The notes under the pieces: generated by a model
What the model was told of the DNA's origin: nothing
Seen by the model: the letters and a program-made list of their open reading frames with translations, nothing else
Databases searched by the model: none
Translations under genes and position numbers: made by a program
Shown: piece by piece, positions 8,258 through 16,777 of the stretch
Position numbering within the stretch: the stretch's first letter is position 1
How the letters are laid out: each line of letters begins with the position of its first letter
Assembly (NCBI RefSeq): GCF_020829445.1
Contig: NZ_JAIVFV010000005.1
Coordinates: forward strand, 28,116-92,115
Source of the DNA: Nostoc sp. CHAB 5836
Lineage (GTDB): Bacteria; Cyanobacteriota; Cyanobacteriia; Cyanobacteriales; Nostocaceae
Direction: 5' to 3'
Length of the DNA stretch: 64,000 nt

Positions 8258-8977
8258 TTATTCGTCCTTACTTTGAAGTAGCTTGTTAATCAGTTCTTGC
8301 TGTTGCCGTAACTGTTCCTTTAGTAGGTGAATTTCTGATTGCTGCTGTGGTATTTCAGGGTTGATTTTCCCTGCGAAAACGGCTACATCTTGGTAATGCT
8401 TGTTTGATACTTCTATTTGATGACGACATCATTTTGAAACAAATTTTTCATCAATACCTAAATCGTAAACAGCATGAGTAATAAACGTGTGACGTGTGTT
8501 GTATGGGGACAGGTATTTAGTGAGTTTACCTTGTTCTATTAGTGTTGGAATAATGCCTTTACATTGTATCGACAAAGAATTTTGTCCGCGCCAAGAATTA
8601 CCAAAGGTTGCTGAGTTAATTACCCTGCCAATTTTTGATTTAAAAATTACTTCATTTTGTTGACTTTGTGGAATAGATTTTAAAAAGTTCCACAATTCCC
8701 CGTCTTTAAACATAGGAAACTTTCTTACCTCTTCACCTTTATAAGTTTTGTCGTTTTTTAAGGGGTAGAATTTTTTAGTTAATCGGTCATAGGTTCTACG
8801 AATTAAAATTCGTTCTTTATCCCATTCGACATCGCACCACATAAAAGCTATTGCTTCACCAGTTCTGCATCCAGTCATAAATTTAAATTTGAGAAAATTA
8901 AACCAGTGAGGACAACTATTTTTGACATAATTTAATATCGCTTGGGTTTCATCCCATGAATAGGCTTTTTTTATTAC
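8258..8977 (-). pseudogene. Broken tyrosine recombinase (integrase) gene
   Basis: Reading the minus strand, an open frame from about 8977 encodes KKAYSWDETQAILNYV, then the integrase box TGCRTGEA (first catalytic Arg), and later SPYNTRHTFITHAV (the HxxR-type block). After FVSK an in-frame TGA stands where TGG (Trp) is expected, and the frame then continues CRHQIEVSNKHYQDVAVFAG (the Tyr of KHY would be the nucleophile) and a Gln-rich tail to TAA 8258. The N-terminal DNA-binding half is absent; a repeat element starts at 9001. It is a degraded phage or element integrase. Confidence 0.75.
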
Positions 8978-9000
8978 CCATTAGTCTATGAGTTGGAGAT

Positions 9001-9151
9001 TATAGCGGTTCTCGCTTGGATGCAATACAGTTTGACCTCACTTCCATTCCTCTCTCCTTTTAGGAGAGAGGCTTTGAATATTACTCCCCTTCCCTTGCTC
9101 TTAAGGGGCTGGGGGTTAGGTCTGTATTCCATGCAATTGAGAACCGCTATA
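9001..9151. mobile_element. Family 7 palindromic element
   Basis: TATAGCGGTTCTC opens it and GAGAACCGCTATA closes it, with two inner C/G-rich palindromes (CTCTCTCCTTTTAGGAGAGAG and CCTTGCTCTTAAGG). It abuts the truncated end of the integrase fragment. Partial relatives start at 24490 and 51364. Confidence 0.7.
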
Positions 9152-9289
9152 GGTATTGGGCGTGGGGCATACTTATTGCCCTTGTGTCCTTTGTAGCCTC
9201 ATCTCGCCAAACCGCTTCTAAAAATAACTAGGATAGTAAACGGGGTATATCTAAAATCTAAAATCTAAAATCTAAAATCTAAAATTAAT

Positions 9290-10771
9290 ATGACTTCGAC
9301 ATTGCCCATGCCTGAACCTCATCAAAGCGATTCCGCTAACACTGACGCAAATTCTCTCAGTTGGGAGGAAGAACTGGATAGTGCTATATTCAGTTTTGAA
9401 GACATTCAAACAGAACTGAACTATAAACAAGCACAAACAGCGTTGCGAAACTTGGTAGCTAATCTTGACCTCACCCCCCAAGAAAAAACCGGGTTGGAGA
9501 CGGAAATTGCTGAGTTGGAAACCATGCTGGGAAAGTTAGACCGGATGGTGGTGCAGATTGCGGCTTTTGGGATGGTGGGACGTGGGAAGTCTTCGCTACT
9601 TAATGCTTTGGTTGGGCAAACAGTATTTGAAACTGGGCCCTTGCATGGTGTCACCCGTGCTGCGCAAACAGTTAATTGGAGTATTAGTGAGGAGGCAATT
9701 GGGGAAACTGAACGTGCTTTGCGAGTCACTCTCCCTGGTGTAGGTCAATCCCAGGTGGAATTAATTGACACTCCTGGGTTAGACGAAGTAGATGGTGCAA
9801 CCCGTGCGGCATTAGCTGAACAGATTGCCAAACAGGCAGATTTGATTCTGTTTGTGATATCTAGCGACATGACGAAGCTAGAATACATGGCCCTTTCTCA
9901 GTTGCGGGAAGCAGGTAAACCAATCATTCTGGTGTTTAACAAAGTAGACCAGTATCCAGAAGCAGACCGGATGGCAATTTATCACAAAATCCGGGATGAA
10001 AGGGTGCGGGAATTACTCACACCTCTAGAAATTGTCATGGCTGCGGCATCGCCATTGGTGAAGACGGCAATTCGTCGCCCTGATGGTACTAGGGGGATAC
10101 AGTTGCGTACAGGGAATGCCCAAGTTGAGGAACTGAAGCTGAAAATATTGGAAATTTTGCACCGTGAGGGTAAAGCCTTGGTTGCTCTTAATAGTATGCT
10201 TTATGCCGATGTTGTAAATGAGCAATTGGTTGAGCGAAAAGTGATGATTCGGGAACAGAATGCCAATCAGTTAATTTGGAAGGCTGTGATGACTAAGGCA
10301 TTAGCGATCGCACTCAATCCCGTAACTGTGGTAGATATTCTCAGTAGTGTGGTTATTGATATTGCTCTTATTTTGGGTTTATCTAAACTCTACGGCTTCT
10401 CCATGACTGAAGCTGGGGCTGTACAATTACTCCAAAAAATTGCCCTGAGTATGGGCGGTATCGCTGCTAGTGAATTGTTGGCAAATTTGGGCTTGAGTGG
10501 ATTGAAAACTTTACTTGGGATCTCTGCAACAGCTACCGCAGGTGCTACCCTCGGCCCTTATATATCAGTTGCAATCACCCAAGCGGGAGTCGCTGGTGTT
10601 TCTTCTTACGGTATTGGACAAGTTACCAAAGTTTATTTAGCCAATGGCGCGACTTGGGGGCCTGATGGGCCGAAAGCAGTAATTAATCGGATTTTGGCAA
10701 ACCTGGATGAAACTTCAATTCTCAACCGGATTAAAGATGAATTGCTCTACAAGGTAAAATTCAAAAAGTAA
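9290..10771 (+). CDS. Era/dynamin-like GTPase with C-terminal membrane region
   Basis: The 493-residue protein has a GTPase domain with P-loop GMVGRGKSSL, switch-region Thr in HGVTRAAQT, G3 DTPGLDEVDG and G4 NKVDQ. The C-terminal 170 residues contain hydrophobic helices (VVDILSSVVIDIALILGL; TLLGISATATAGATLGP) like the DUF697/YcjF-type tail found with such GTPases in cyanobacteria. It is probably a membrane-associated GTPase with unknown cargo. The start ATG 9290 follows an AAAATCT tandem repeat and has no clear Shine-Dalgarno. Confidence 0.8.
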   Translation: MTSTLPMPEPHQSDSANTDANSLSWEEELDSAIFSFEDIQTELNYKQAQTALRNLVANLDLTPQEKTGLETEIAELETMLGKLDRMVVQIAAFGMVGRGKSSLLNALVGQTVFETGPLHGVTRAAQTVNWSISEEAIGETERALRVTLPGVGQSQVELIDTPGLDEVDGATRAALAEQIAKQADLILFVISSDMTKLEYMALSQLREAGKPIILVFNKVDQYPEADRMAIYHKIRDERVRELLTPLEIVMAAASPLVKTAIRRPDGTRGIQLRTGNAQVEELKLKILEILHREGKALVALNSMLYADVVNEQLVERKVMIREQNANQLIWKAVMTKALAIALNPVTVVDILSSVVIDIALILGLSKLYGFSMTEAGAVQLLQKIALSMGGIAASELLANLGLSGLKTLLGISATATAGATLGPYISVAITQAGVAGVSSYGIGQVTKVYLANGATWGPDGPKAVINRILANLDETSILNRIKDELLYKVKFKK

Positions 10772-10800
10772 TGCTAGTTTTTGACGCAAAGCTTTACTAA

Positions 10801-10893
10801 TAGAACTTACGCAAAAACCCTCTTAAACTCTCATTCCTCTGTGGACTCTGCGTCCTCCGTGGTTCGTTTGACCTTACTTTTGCGTAAGTCCTA
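10801..10893. mobile_element. Family 3 element (ends AGGACTTACGCAAAA)
   Basis: TAGAACTTACGCAAAA and TTTTGCGTAAGTCCTA are inverted ends around 93 bp holding the shared CTCTGCGTCCTCCGTGGTTCGT module. Relatives are at 29485-29575 and, truncated, at 16454, 25890 and 27490. Confidence 0.75.
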
Positions 10894-10918
10894 ACTAAGT
10901 ACAGCTTTGCATAAAATC

Positions 10919-11040
10919 GTGGGGAATTGAGGGTTGAAATTTAAACGCATAGGCGCTTCGCCTTCCCGCAGGGTAGGGGCGCAAAGGGAAGCGCAAAGGA
11001 ACGCAAAGAGAATTCGCTACGAATTTATGAAATATTGTAT
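10919..11040. repeat. Family 4 repeat
   Basis: It starts GTGGGGAATTGAGGGTTGAA, continues with AATTTAAACGCA and a GGGCGCAAAGGGAAGCGCAAAGG-type core, and ends GAATTCGCTACGAATTTATG plus AAATATTGTA. Copies occur at 47956-48050 and 59318-59404. This copy carries an extra GGCGCTTCGCCTTCCCGCAG insert. Confidence 0.7.
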
Positions 11041-11042
11041 CA

Positions 11043-11156
11043 TCCACGTTGGTGCGAAAAAGTCAAGTATGTTACGAAACGTAAATAAGCTTAAAACCTT
11101 TACTAATGACAAATGACAGCCTTAGCCAGTTAACTTTAGTTGCGCCAACCTACTTA
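11043..11156 (-). mobile_element. Family 1 element overlapping the permease stop codon
   Basis: The body matches the family (CACGTTGGTGCGAAAAAGTC, TTACGAAACGTAAATAAGC, an AAATGAC heptamer, AGCCTTAGCCAGTTAACTTT) and ends GCGCCAACCTACTTA. The last three bases, read on the minus strand, are the TAA stop of the gene at 11154-12371. The outer left end is eroded. Confidence 0.75.
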
Positions 11157-12371
11157 AGCACTTCTTAAGGCCACGATTGGGTCGAGTTTAGCGGCGCGAC
11201 GTGCAGGAACAACGCCAAAGAATAAACCAATACCACCAGAGACACCAACTGCCATACTAATCGCTACAGGAGAAAGACTCGCTTCTAAAGGAGTCAAGGC
11301 TCCCACTAACAGAATGCCACTGATCCCAACCCCAGTCCCAACTAAACCGCCAGCTGCGGAAACTATTACTGCCTCAATGATGAATTGTAGCAAAATATCT
11401 TGCTCAGTTGCCCCGATCGCTTTCCTTAATCCAATTTCTTGGGTGCGTTCGGTGACGGAGACTAGCATAATATTCATGATGCCAATGCCGCCAACAAACA
11501 GAGATATCCCGGCGATCGCTGCTAGCATAATTGTCAATGCACCTGTAATTTGACCAACGGTTTGCAAGGCATCTTTCTGGGTGCGAATGGTAAAGTCATC
11601 TTCACCGTTAATTTTGTGTCGTAGACGCAGCAAATTCGTAATTTGAAACTCTGCTGCATCCACACTCTCTGAATCACGAGCGGCAGCAACGAGATAATCT
11701 AAGGCGATACCATAGGGAGAATTCTTTCCCACAAGTCGGTTTGCTGAAGTGGTAATCGGTATTAAAGCAGCTTCATCATAATCTGCTCCCACGCTGGAAC
11801 CTTTGGGTGTTAACGTCCCAATCACTTGAAAGCTAGTGTTTCCGATTCGTAATTGCTGACCGAGCGGGTTACTATTACCAAATAGTTTTTCTGCCAAGTC
11901 TCCACCTAATACAACGACTTGGTTACTTCGTTTAATGTCTACCTCAGAGAAAAATCGGCCTTTAGCAGTTTCAAAATCCCGCACTGATAGGAAACTGGAA
12001 GTTGTACCAATAATATTGACATCAGTGTTTCTGTTGCGGTACGTAACTACCTGTCTTCTATTTAACTCTGGTGCAACCCCTACTACTGTTGGCACCTGAG
12101 AGGCGATCGCATCGGCATCTTGTAATACCAAAGTTTTTGGCACTTCAAAGGAGATACGCTGAGTTTCTCGATTACCTGGAATCACAAATAGCACATTTGG
12201 CCCTAATGACTCCAACTGTTTATTCACGTACTTTTGCCCACCTTCACCAATACCAATCATCGCAATCACCGAGGCGTTGCCAATAACTATACCCAGCATG
12301 GTGAGGGCGCTACGCAGCTTATTTGACAGCAGGGTTTTCCCCGCCATGTTCATGCTTTCTAAAAAATTCAT
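11154..12371 (-). CDS. MacB-type ABC transporter permease
   Basis: The 405-residue protein has a first membrane helix after NKLRSALTMLGIVIGNASVIAMIGIG, a large periplasmic MacB_PCD domain (residues about 45-270) and three C-terminal helices of the FtsX fold (residues about 280-400, MNIMLVSVTERTQEIGLRKAIGA). The family, which includes DevC, works with a HlyD-like adaptor and an ATPase to export compounds through TolC. The adaptor gene is immediately upstream (12506-13972), but no ATPase gene is seen on either side. Its stop codon lies in a family 1 repeat end. Confidence 0.9.
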   Translation of the reverse strand: MNFLESMNMAGKTLLSNKLRSALTMLGIVIGNASVIAMIGIGEGGQKYVNKQLESLGPNVLFVIPGNRETQRISFEVPKTLVLQDADAIASQVPTVVGVAPELNRRQVVTYRNRNTDVNIIGTTSSFLSVRDFETAKGRFFSEVDIKRSNQVVVLGGDLAEKLFGNSNPLGQQLRIGNTSFQVIGTLTPKGSSVGADYDEAALIPITTSANRLVGKNSPYGIALDYLVAAARDSESVDAAEFQITNLLRLRHKINGEDDFTIRTQKDALQTVGQITGALTIMLAAIAGISLFVGGIGIMNIMLVSVTERTQEIGLRKAIGATEQDILLQFIIEAVIVSAAGGLVGTGVGISGILLVGALTPLEASLSPVAISMAVGVSGGIGLFFGVVPARRAAKLDPIVALRSA

Positions 12372-12382
12372 GTCTTACGAAC

Positions 12383-12511
12383 TAAGTAAGTTGGCGCGAA
12401 AAATCAAAGTATATTACAAAACGTAAATAAGCTTAAAACCCTTACCAATGACAAATGACAAATGACCAATGACAGCCTTAACCAATTAGCTTTAATTGTG
12501 CCGACCTACTC
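12383..12511 (-). mobile_element. Family 1 element filling the adaptor-permease gap
   Basis: It begins TAAGTAAGTTGGCGCGAAAA and ends GTGCCGACCTACTCA. The TAG stop of the adaptor gene (12506-12508) lies inside the right end, and the left end is 12 bp from the permease start. Confidence 0.8.
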
Positions 12512-13972
12512 ATTTTGTTCCTTAGCCTTTTCAATTTTGTAGTCTTTGGGTGGGTTAACAAATATGCGATCGCCTTCTTTAACTCCCCCTAAAATCTGAG
12601 TTTGGTCTTGGATTTGTGCCCCAACTGTAATTTCGCGGAACTGGGGTTTATTGTTGGCATCTGGTACAAGTACGCCAGTTCTCCCCTTTTCGGTGACAAT
12701 TGACACCGTTGGTAGTACTAAGGCATTATTAACGCGATCGCCTAAAAAAGTCAGATCCACATTTAAGCCAGAACGTAGTTTATCTATACCAGTATCCAGA
12801 GCAACCCGCACCTGGAAGGATGTTACACCTTGTTCCACCACTGCTTCTGGAGCAATCAGGCGCACATGACCTTTAAAAACTTGATCGGGATAGGCATCAG
12901 CGACAATTTCCACCTGCTGTCTCGGTTTAATTCTGCCAATATCGGCTTCGGGAACTTGAGCTAATATTTCTAAACCCCTTGCTACGGCGACAATTGAACT
13001 GGAAGTTGCCGATGCACTACTAGAAGCAGAGGTTGTCGGTGTCACAAAGGCGCCGGGATCAGCATATTTTTGGGTGACAATTCCCGAAAGAGGAGCGCGA
13101 ATAATCGTCTCATCTAACTGCACTTGTACACCCTTCAACTGAGCTTCAGCTGCTGCAACTGCTGCTTGACGCTGCACAATTTCTTCCGAACGGGTGCCAT
13201 CTTCTAACAGAACTAATGCTGCTCGTGCTTCATTCACAGCTGCTTGGCGTTGGTCGATTTCCTCAGCCCTGGTGCCACTTTGAACTAAGGACAATCGTTT
13301 TTTAGCTTCTTCTAAATTGGCTCTAGCACTTTTGTCTTCGCTGAGGGCTTGATCAAATAATTGTTTTTTCTCTGCTCCCTGTTTATATAAAAATTGGTAA
13401 CGTTTTACCTGTTCACTGGTGTAATTTACCCTTGCTTGAGCTGCATCCACTTGCGATTGAGATTGAGCAATTTCTTGGGGACGATTACCAGCCTGGGCTG
13501 CGGCTAGCTGGGCTTGAGCTTGTGCTAACCGGGCCTTTGATTGAGCGATTTCTTGAGGACGACTACCAGCAAGGGCTTCGGCTAGTTGTGCTTGACTTTG
13601 GGCTAAGTTAGCACGATACTGACTCCTTTGAGCCTCAATGCTGGCACTATCCATGCGAGCGAGGATTTGCCCTTGTTGAATGCGATCGCCTTGTTCCACA
13701 TATAATTGTGACAGCACTCCGGGGTTCTTCGGACTAATATTTACGCTCTGAACTGGCACGACTTTGCCACTAGCTGTAATCCGCAAAGTAACGTTTTGCG
13801 CTGTCACTGGCACAGTTAATTGAGCAATGTCTTCTTTGTTTCTCCCTTGATTTACTAGGGTGTAAGTTGTTGCTGTACCCACAACCAAGACACCCCCTGC
13901 TATCAGCCCCATCAGCCAGCGTAATGGATACTTAACTTTGCCAATAACAGGAATTTCTATGTGCGTAGCCAT
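12506..13972 (-). CDS. HlyD-family (periplasmic adaptor) subunit of an efflux ABC transporter
   Basis: The 488-residue protein has an N-terminal membrane anchor (LRWLMGLIAGGVLVVGTATTY), a split biotinyl-lipoyl domain (SPKNPGVLSQLYVEQGDRIQQGQILARMDS and LDETIIRAPLSGIVTQKYADPGAFV) and between them a long alpha-helical hairpin built from near-repeats (SRPQEIAQSKARLAQAQAQL, NRPQEIAQSQSQVDAAQ, TRAEEIDQRQAAV, TRSEEIVQRQAAV). The beta-barrel and C-terminal domains follow. It would link the inner-membrane permease at 11154-12371 to an outer-membrane TolC. Substrate unknown. Confidence 0.9.
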   Translation of the reverse strand: MATHIEIPVIGKVKYPLRWLMGLIAGGVLVVGTATTYTLVNQGRNKEDIAQLTVPVTAQNVTLRITASGKVVPVQSVNISPKNPGVLSQLYVEQGDRIQQGQILARMDSASIEAQRSQYRANLAQSQAQLAEALAGSRPQEIAQSKARLAQAQAQLAAAQAGNRPQEIAQSQSQVDAAQARVNYTSEQVKRYQFLYKQGAEKKQLFDQALSEDKSARANLEEAKKRLSLVQSGTRAEEIDQRQAAVNEARAALVLLEDGTRSEEIVQRQAAVAAAEAQLKGVQVQLDETIIRAPLSGIVTQKYADPGAFVTPTTSASSSASATSSSIVAVARGLEILAQVPEADIGRIKPRQQVEIVADAYPDQVFKGHVRLIAPEAVVEQGVTSFQVRVALDTGIDKLRSGLNVDLTFLGDRVNNALVLPTVSIVTEKGRTGVLVPDANNKPQFREITVGAQIQDQTQILGGVKEGDRIFVNPPKDYKIEKAKEQNE

Positions 13973-14059
13973 ATCTAAAAGCCTATGAATCTTGCTTTCT
14001 GGGAGTAGCCTGTAGTTATATAATTATGTGCGTAAAATTGCCCATACTAAAAGTACTCC

Positions 14060-14125
14060 ACCCCGGCCAAAGCAGCGCTTTTGCTCCCCTCCTTACTTGC
14101 GGGGAGGGGCTGGGGGTGGGGTTCC
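14060..14125. repeat. G/C-rich palindromic repeat
   Basis: CCCCTCCTTACTTGCGGGGAGG is followed by GGCTGGGGGTGGGG, a repeat type also seen at 16336-16412, 18536-18625 and 18790-18865. The rest of the 13973-14503 gap holds only the element at 14350-14503. Confidence 0.5.
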
Positions 14126-14349
14126 TGTTAATTAAGCTTGATTGAGCAGACATAAATACTTAGAGGGCAATTGCAAAAATGCGGAGTTGTTAAAATTTTG
14201 GGATTAAATTTTTATTAATACACCAACAACTAGACGCATAATTAGCTTCATAGTTGCTTAATGTTCCTTCATAATAGGTATTCTTTGCCTGTATGCCTTC
14301 ACCTGAATGGGTGACTTTAGCCACTAGTGCGGCAAGGCGCAAGTCAACA

Positions 14350-14503
14350 CAATTGGCAATACCTCGACAATTAAATATGCGTTACCCAGAACCCTTGTAG
14401 AGACGTAGCAGTGCTTCTAGAGACGTAGCAGTGCTTCTAGAGACGTAGCAGTGCTTCTAGAGACGTAGCAGTGCTACGTCTCTACATTCTTTTTTGGAGA
14501 TGT
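14350..14503. mobile_element. AGACATCT-ended element with an expanded 20-bp tandem array
   Basis: The right end is GGAGATGTCT and the body holds GCGTTACCCAGAACCCTTGT as in the copy at 51194-51276. Between them the 20-bp unit AGACGTAGCAGTGCTTCTAG is repeated about 3.75 times (14401-14475), where the other copy has a single palindrome GAGACGTAGCAGTGCTACGTCTC. Confidence 0.75.
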
Positions 14504-15145
14504 CTATTGCTGAAATTGGGTTAATAACCAAGCACCAACTTGACTTTGATTCATTTGACGACTTCGGCGTAATGCATCGTTTAATAAAGAAATTGCTAAT
14601 CCTGGTAATACCTGAGATTCTGTAATCCTCCTACTACCTTGGTTTTCAATAGCGAAAGCCATAACTTGCGCATTCTGGACATTTAAAATCCAGTATTCTT
14701 TGACTCCTAAATCTTCGTACAAAAGTCGTTTTTCACCTTGATCATCAGCAAGGGAAGTATTAGCAACTTCTATGACTAAAGTTGGTGCTGGATATATGTC
14801 TAGATTAATGATTGAAGTTCCATAAGGAATGATATCAGCATTGTCGCTAAGATAGTAAGACACATCAGGTTGAGCTTCATTAAAGCCTGTTCTCCGATAG
14901 GTACAGTTAGTTAAGCCTTTGGCGAGGATGCCTTTGATTGTGCAAAAAAGGTTAACAGCAAAGGCAATAATTGTGTTGTCGCAGGCGTGATCATGACCGA
15001 GTGGTGGCATTTCAATCCTCATGTGTCCATTGTGATAGTAGCCTTTGGCTTTTTCATAGGCAGGATTTTCAATTATTTGGATATATTTATCCCAAGTTGC
15101 TGCTATCCAGGTATCAGTTACTAGTTGAGTCTGTAATTCGCTCAT
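14504..15145 (-). CDS. Uma2 family putative endonuclease (DUF820)
   Basis: The 213 residues from ATG 15145 (222 if read from 15172) show the PD-(D/E)XK-like Uma2 plan: GHMRIEMPPLGHDHACDN near residue 45, the conserved block QPDVSYYLSDN, PAPTLVIEVANTSLADDQGEKRLLYEDLGVKEYWILN with the core E and the KEYWI motif, and a short C terminus. Uma2 proteins are very abundant in filamentous cyanobacteria. Their biochemical role is not settled. Confidence 0.85.
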   Translation of the reverse strand: MSELQTQLVTDTWIAATWDKYIQIIENPAYEKAKGYYHNGHMRIEMPPLGHDHACDNTIIAFAVNLFCTIKGILAKGLTNCTYRRTGFNEAQPDVSYYLSDNADIIPYGTSIINLDIYPAPTLVIEVANTSLADDQGEKRLLYEDLGVKEYWILNVQNAQVMAFAIENQGSRRITESQVLPGLAISLLNDALRRSRQMNQSQVGAWLLTQFQQ

Positions 15146-15323
15146 AATATTGCGAAAAAGGAACTTTAACAACGATCATACAAGTTTTATTTTCCACCAC
15201 TCAGAGGTGGACGAGAGTTTGTGTAGTAACGATTTCCAATCGCCCAATACTTTTAAAACAACCTCTAAGAGGATGTTTCAAAAGTATTTTTCTCACACCA
15301 AAGCCTCCCAAACTTAACCCCGC

Positions 15324-15470
15324 TAAGGCGTGTTTTCAAACTCGAAGATCCCCCCTAACCCCCCTAAAAAGGGGGAAAAAGAAACTCTAAAATCCCCCCA
15401 ATCTATCGGGGGATTGGGGGGATCTCCAAAGACTGAGGTGCTTAAAGAAAGGTTTGAAAACACGCCCTAA
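15324..15470. mobile_element. Family 6 element (ends GGGCGTGTTTTCAAAC)
   Basis: TAAGGCGTGTTTTCAAAC and GTTTGAAAACACGCCCTA are inverted ends. Inside, C-rich and G-rich strands (CCCCCCTAACCCCCCTAAAAAG; CCCCCAATCTATCGGGGGATTGGGGG) form nested palindromes. This copy shows the uninterrupted structure that is split by insertions at 41292 and 29851. Confidence 0.8.
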
Positions 15471-15526
15471 CGCGAATGCGGTTCGTTTTTTCATTTACCT
15501 GAAACAGCAAAAGGTAGAAAAAATGC

Positions 15527-15797
15527 TAAGTACGTTGGTGCGAAAAAATCTAAAGCCAACTATCTAGGACGAAGCAGGAAAAGAACACTAAACTAGGTCT
15601 AACCAAGTTTAGGTAAGTTTTTTAGAGCAGCGAAGGCAGTCAAGGTAAGTAATTCGGCAAGAATAAACCAAATTATATTACAAAACGTAAATACACCTTA
15701 AACCCTTATAAATGACCAAGGACAAATGACAAATGACAAATGACAAATGACAAATGACAGCCTTAGCCAGTTAGCTTTATTTGCGTCGCTCTACTTA
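15527..15797 (-). mobile_element. Family 1b element directly after the SRPBCC gene
   Basis: A family 1a left end (TAAGTACGTTGGTGCGAA) at 15527 is followed at 15646 by a 1b left end (TAAGTAATTCGGCAAGAATA). The body has CGTAAATACACCTTAAACCC and AAATGAC heptamers, and the right end is GCGTCGCTCTACTTA. It ends at 15797, immediately next to the TAA stop of the SRPBCC gene (15798-15800). The rest of the gap 15173-15797 holds the family 6 copy and no gene. Confidence 0.75.
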
Positions 15798-16247
15798 TTA
15801 CGAATTATGTTGTTCTTGTGCTACTAGTTTGAGGCGGCGCAGTTGGGCTTGCATATCTTCTTTTGTCCAAGAGGCGGCAAAGGTGTTGAAACCCCAACTA
15901 ACTAAGGGGTTAGGAATATTGAACTCAAAACGGTTCAGTAAGCGCGTTCCTTTTTCTGTTGGCTGGCATTCCCAGCGATCGCGCCCTTGAAAAAATCCCT
16001 GAAATTCCCAGACTACCAAACCGGGTTGTCGTTCTACAACTACGCTATTCAACGTGGGTTTTAGTAAAGGAATTTGAATGATAAAACGACTTTCACTGCC
16101 GATATCCGTACTCCAAGCTTCGCCCACAGGTTCGCAACGCAGGATGGGGTTGAGCCAACGGTGCATGAGGGTTAAATCGCTAATACAGCGCTCCACCACC
16201 GTAGCTGTAGCATTAATTTCAATCGATTGTTCCAAAACTTGGGACAT
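15798..16247 (-). CDS. SRPBCC family (START/Bet v1-like) ligand-binding protein
   Basis: The 149 residues from ATG 16247 (MSQVLEQSIEINATATVVERCISDLTLMHRWLNP) follow the polyketide_cyc2/SRPBCC pattern: an opening strand with SIEI.A....V...I.D....RW, then central strands and the amphipathic C-terminal helix (NTFAASWTKEDMQAQLRRLKLVAQEQ). These proteins bind hydrophobic ligands in a deep pocket. The ligand cannot be told. The gene stands alone between repeat-filled gaps. Confidence 0.8.
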   Translation of the reverse strand: MSQVLEQSIEINATATVVERCISDLTLMHRWLNPILRCEPVGEAWSTDIGSESRFIIQIPLLKPTLNSVVVERQPGLVVWEFQGFFQGRDRWECQPTEKGTRLLNRFEFNIPNPLVSWGFNTFAASWTKEDMQAQLRRLKLVAQEQHNS

Positions 16248-16335
16248 TCCACATTTTTGGTGCTGTTGCTGCAATTAGAATAACCCAAAATTCGGCAAAA
16301 TAGGGAGTGGAAAGAGACGCTGATTCCAGAGTCAT

Positions 16336-16412
16336 TTTACCCCTCCCCTCAATCCCCTCCCCGTTCACGGGGAGGGGAGGTTTTGGCTTTAGACAAAACC
16401 GGGGTGGGGTGA
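16336..16412. repeat. G/C-rich palindromic repeat
   Basis: CCCCTCCCCGTTCACGGGGAGG and the flanking AACCGGGGTGGGGTGACG follow the same pattern as 14060 and 18790. Truncated family 3 (16454-16535) and family 5 (16605-16650) pieces fill most of the gap 16248-16777. Confidence 0.55.
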
Positions 16413-16777
16413 CGCGGATCGTGATGGTCAGTGAGTGGACTCAATATCATTCCCAGGACTTACGTACAAGTAAGGTCAAACGAACCACAGAGGACGCAGA
16501 GGTCACGGAGAAATGAGAGTTTGAGAGGGGTTTGACGTTAAGTTGATACCTATGGGCGCAAGGCCCCTACTACGACAGATGTGGAACAAAATAGATGATT
16601 TCTGCTGTAAGTTGCATAAAACCAGGGCTTCAGCCCTGACTACAAGCGAATCATTCTGGAAAAATCAATGACGATTAGCTTATCAATGCCATAGAGGTAT
16701 GTCTTTACTGGTAAATTGATAGGCAAAACACTGATTCAGTGTTTCCGGTGAATATTTGAGTTTAATTACCGAAAACC

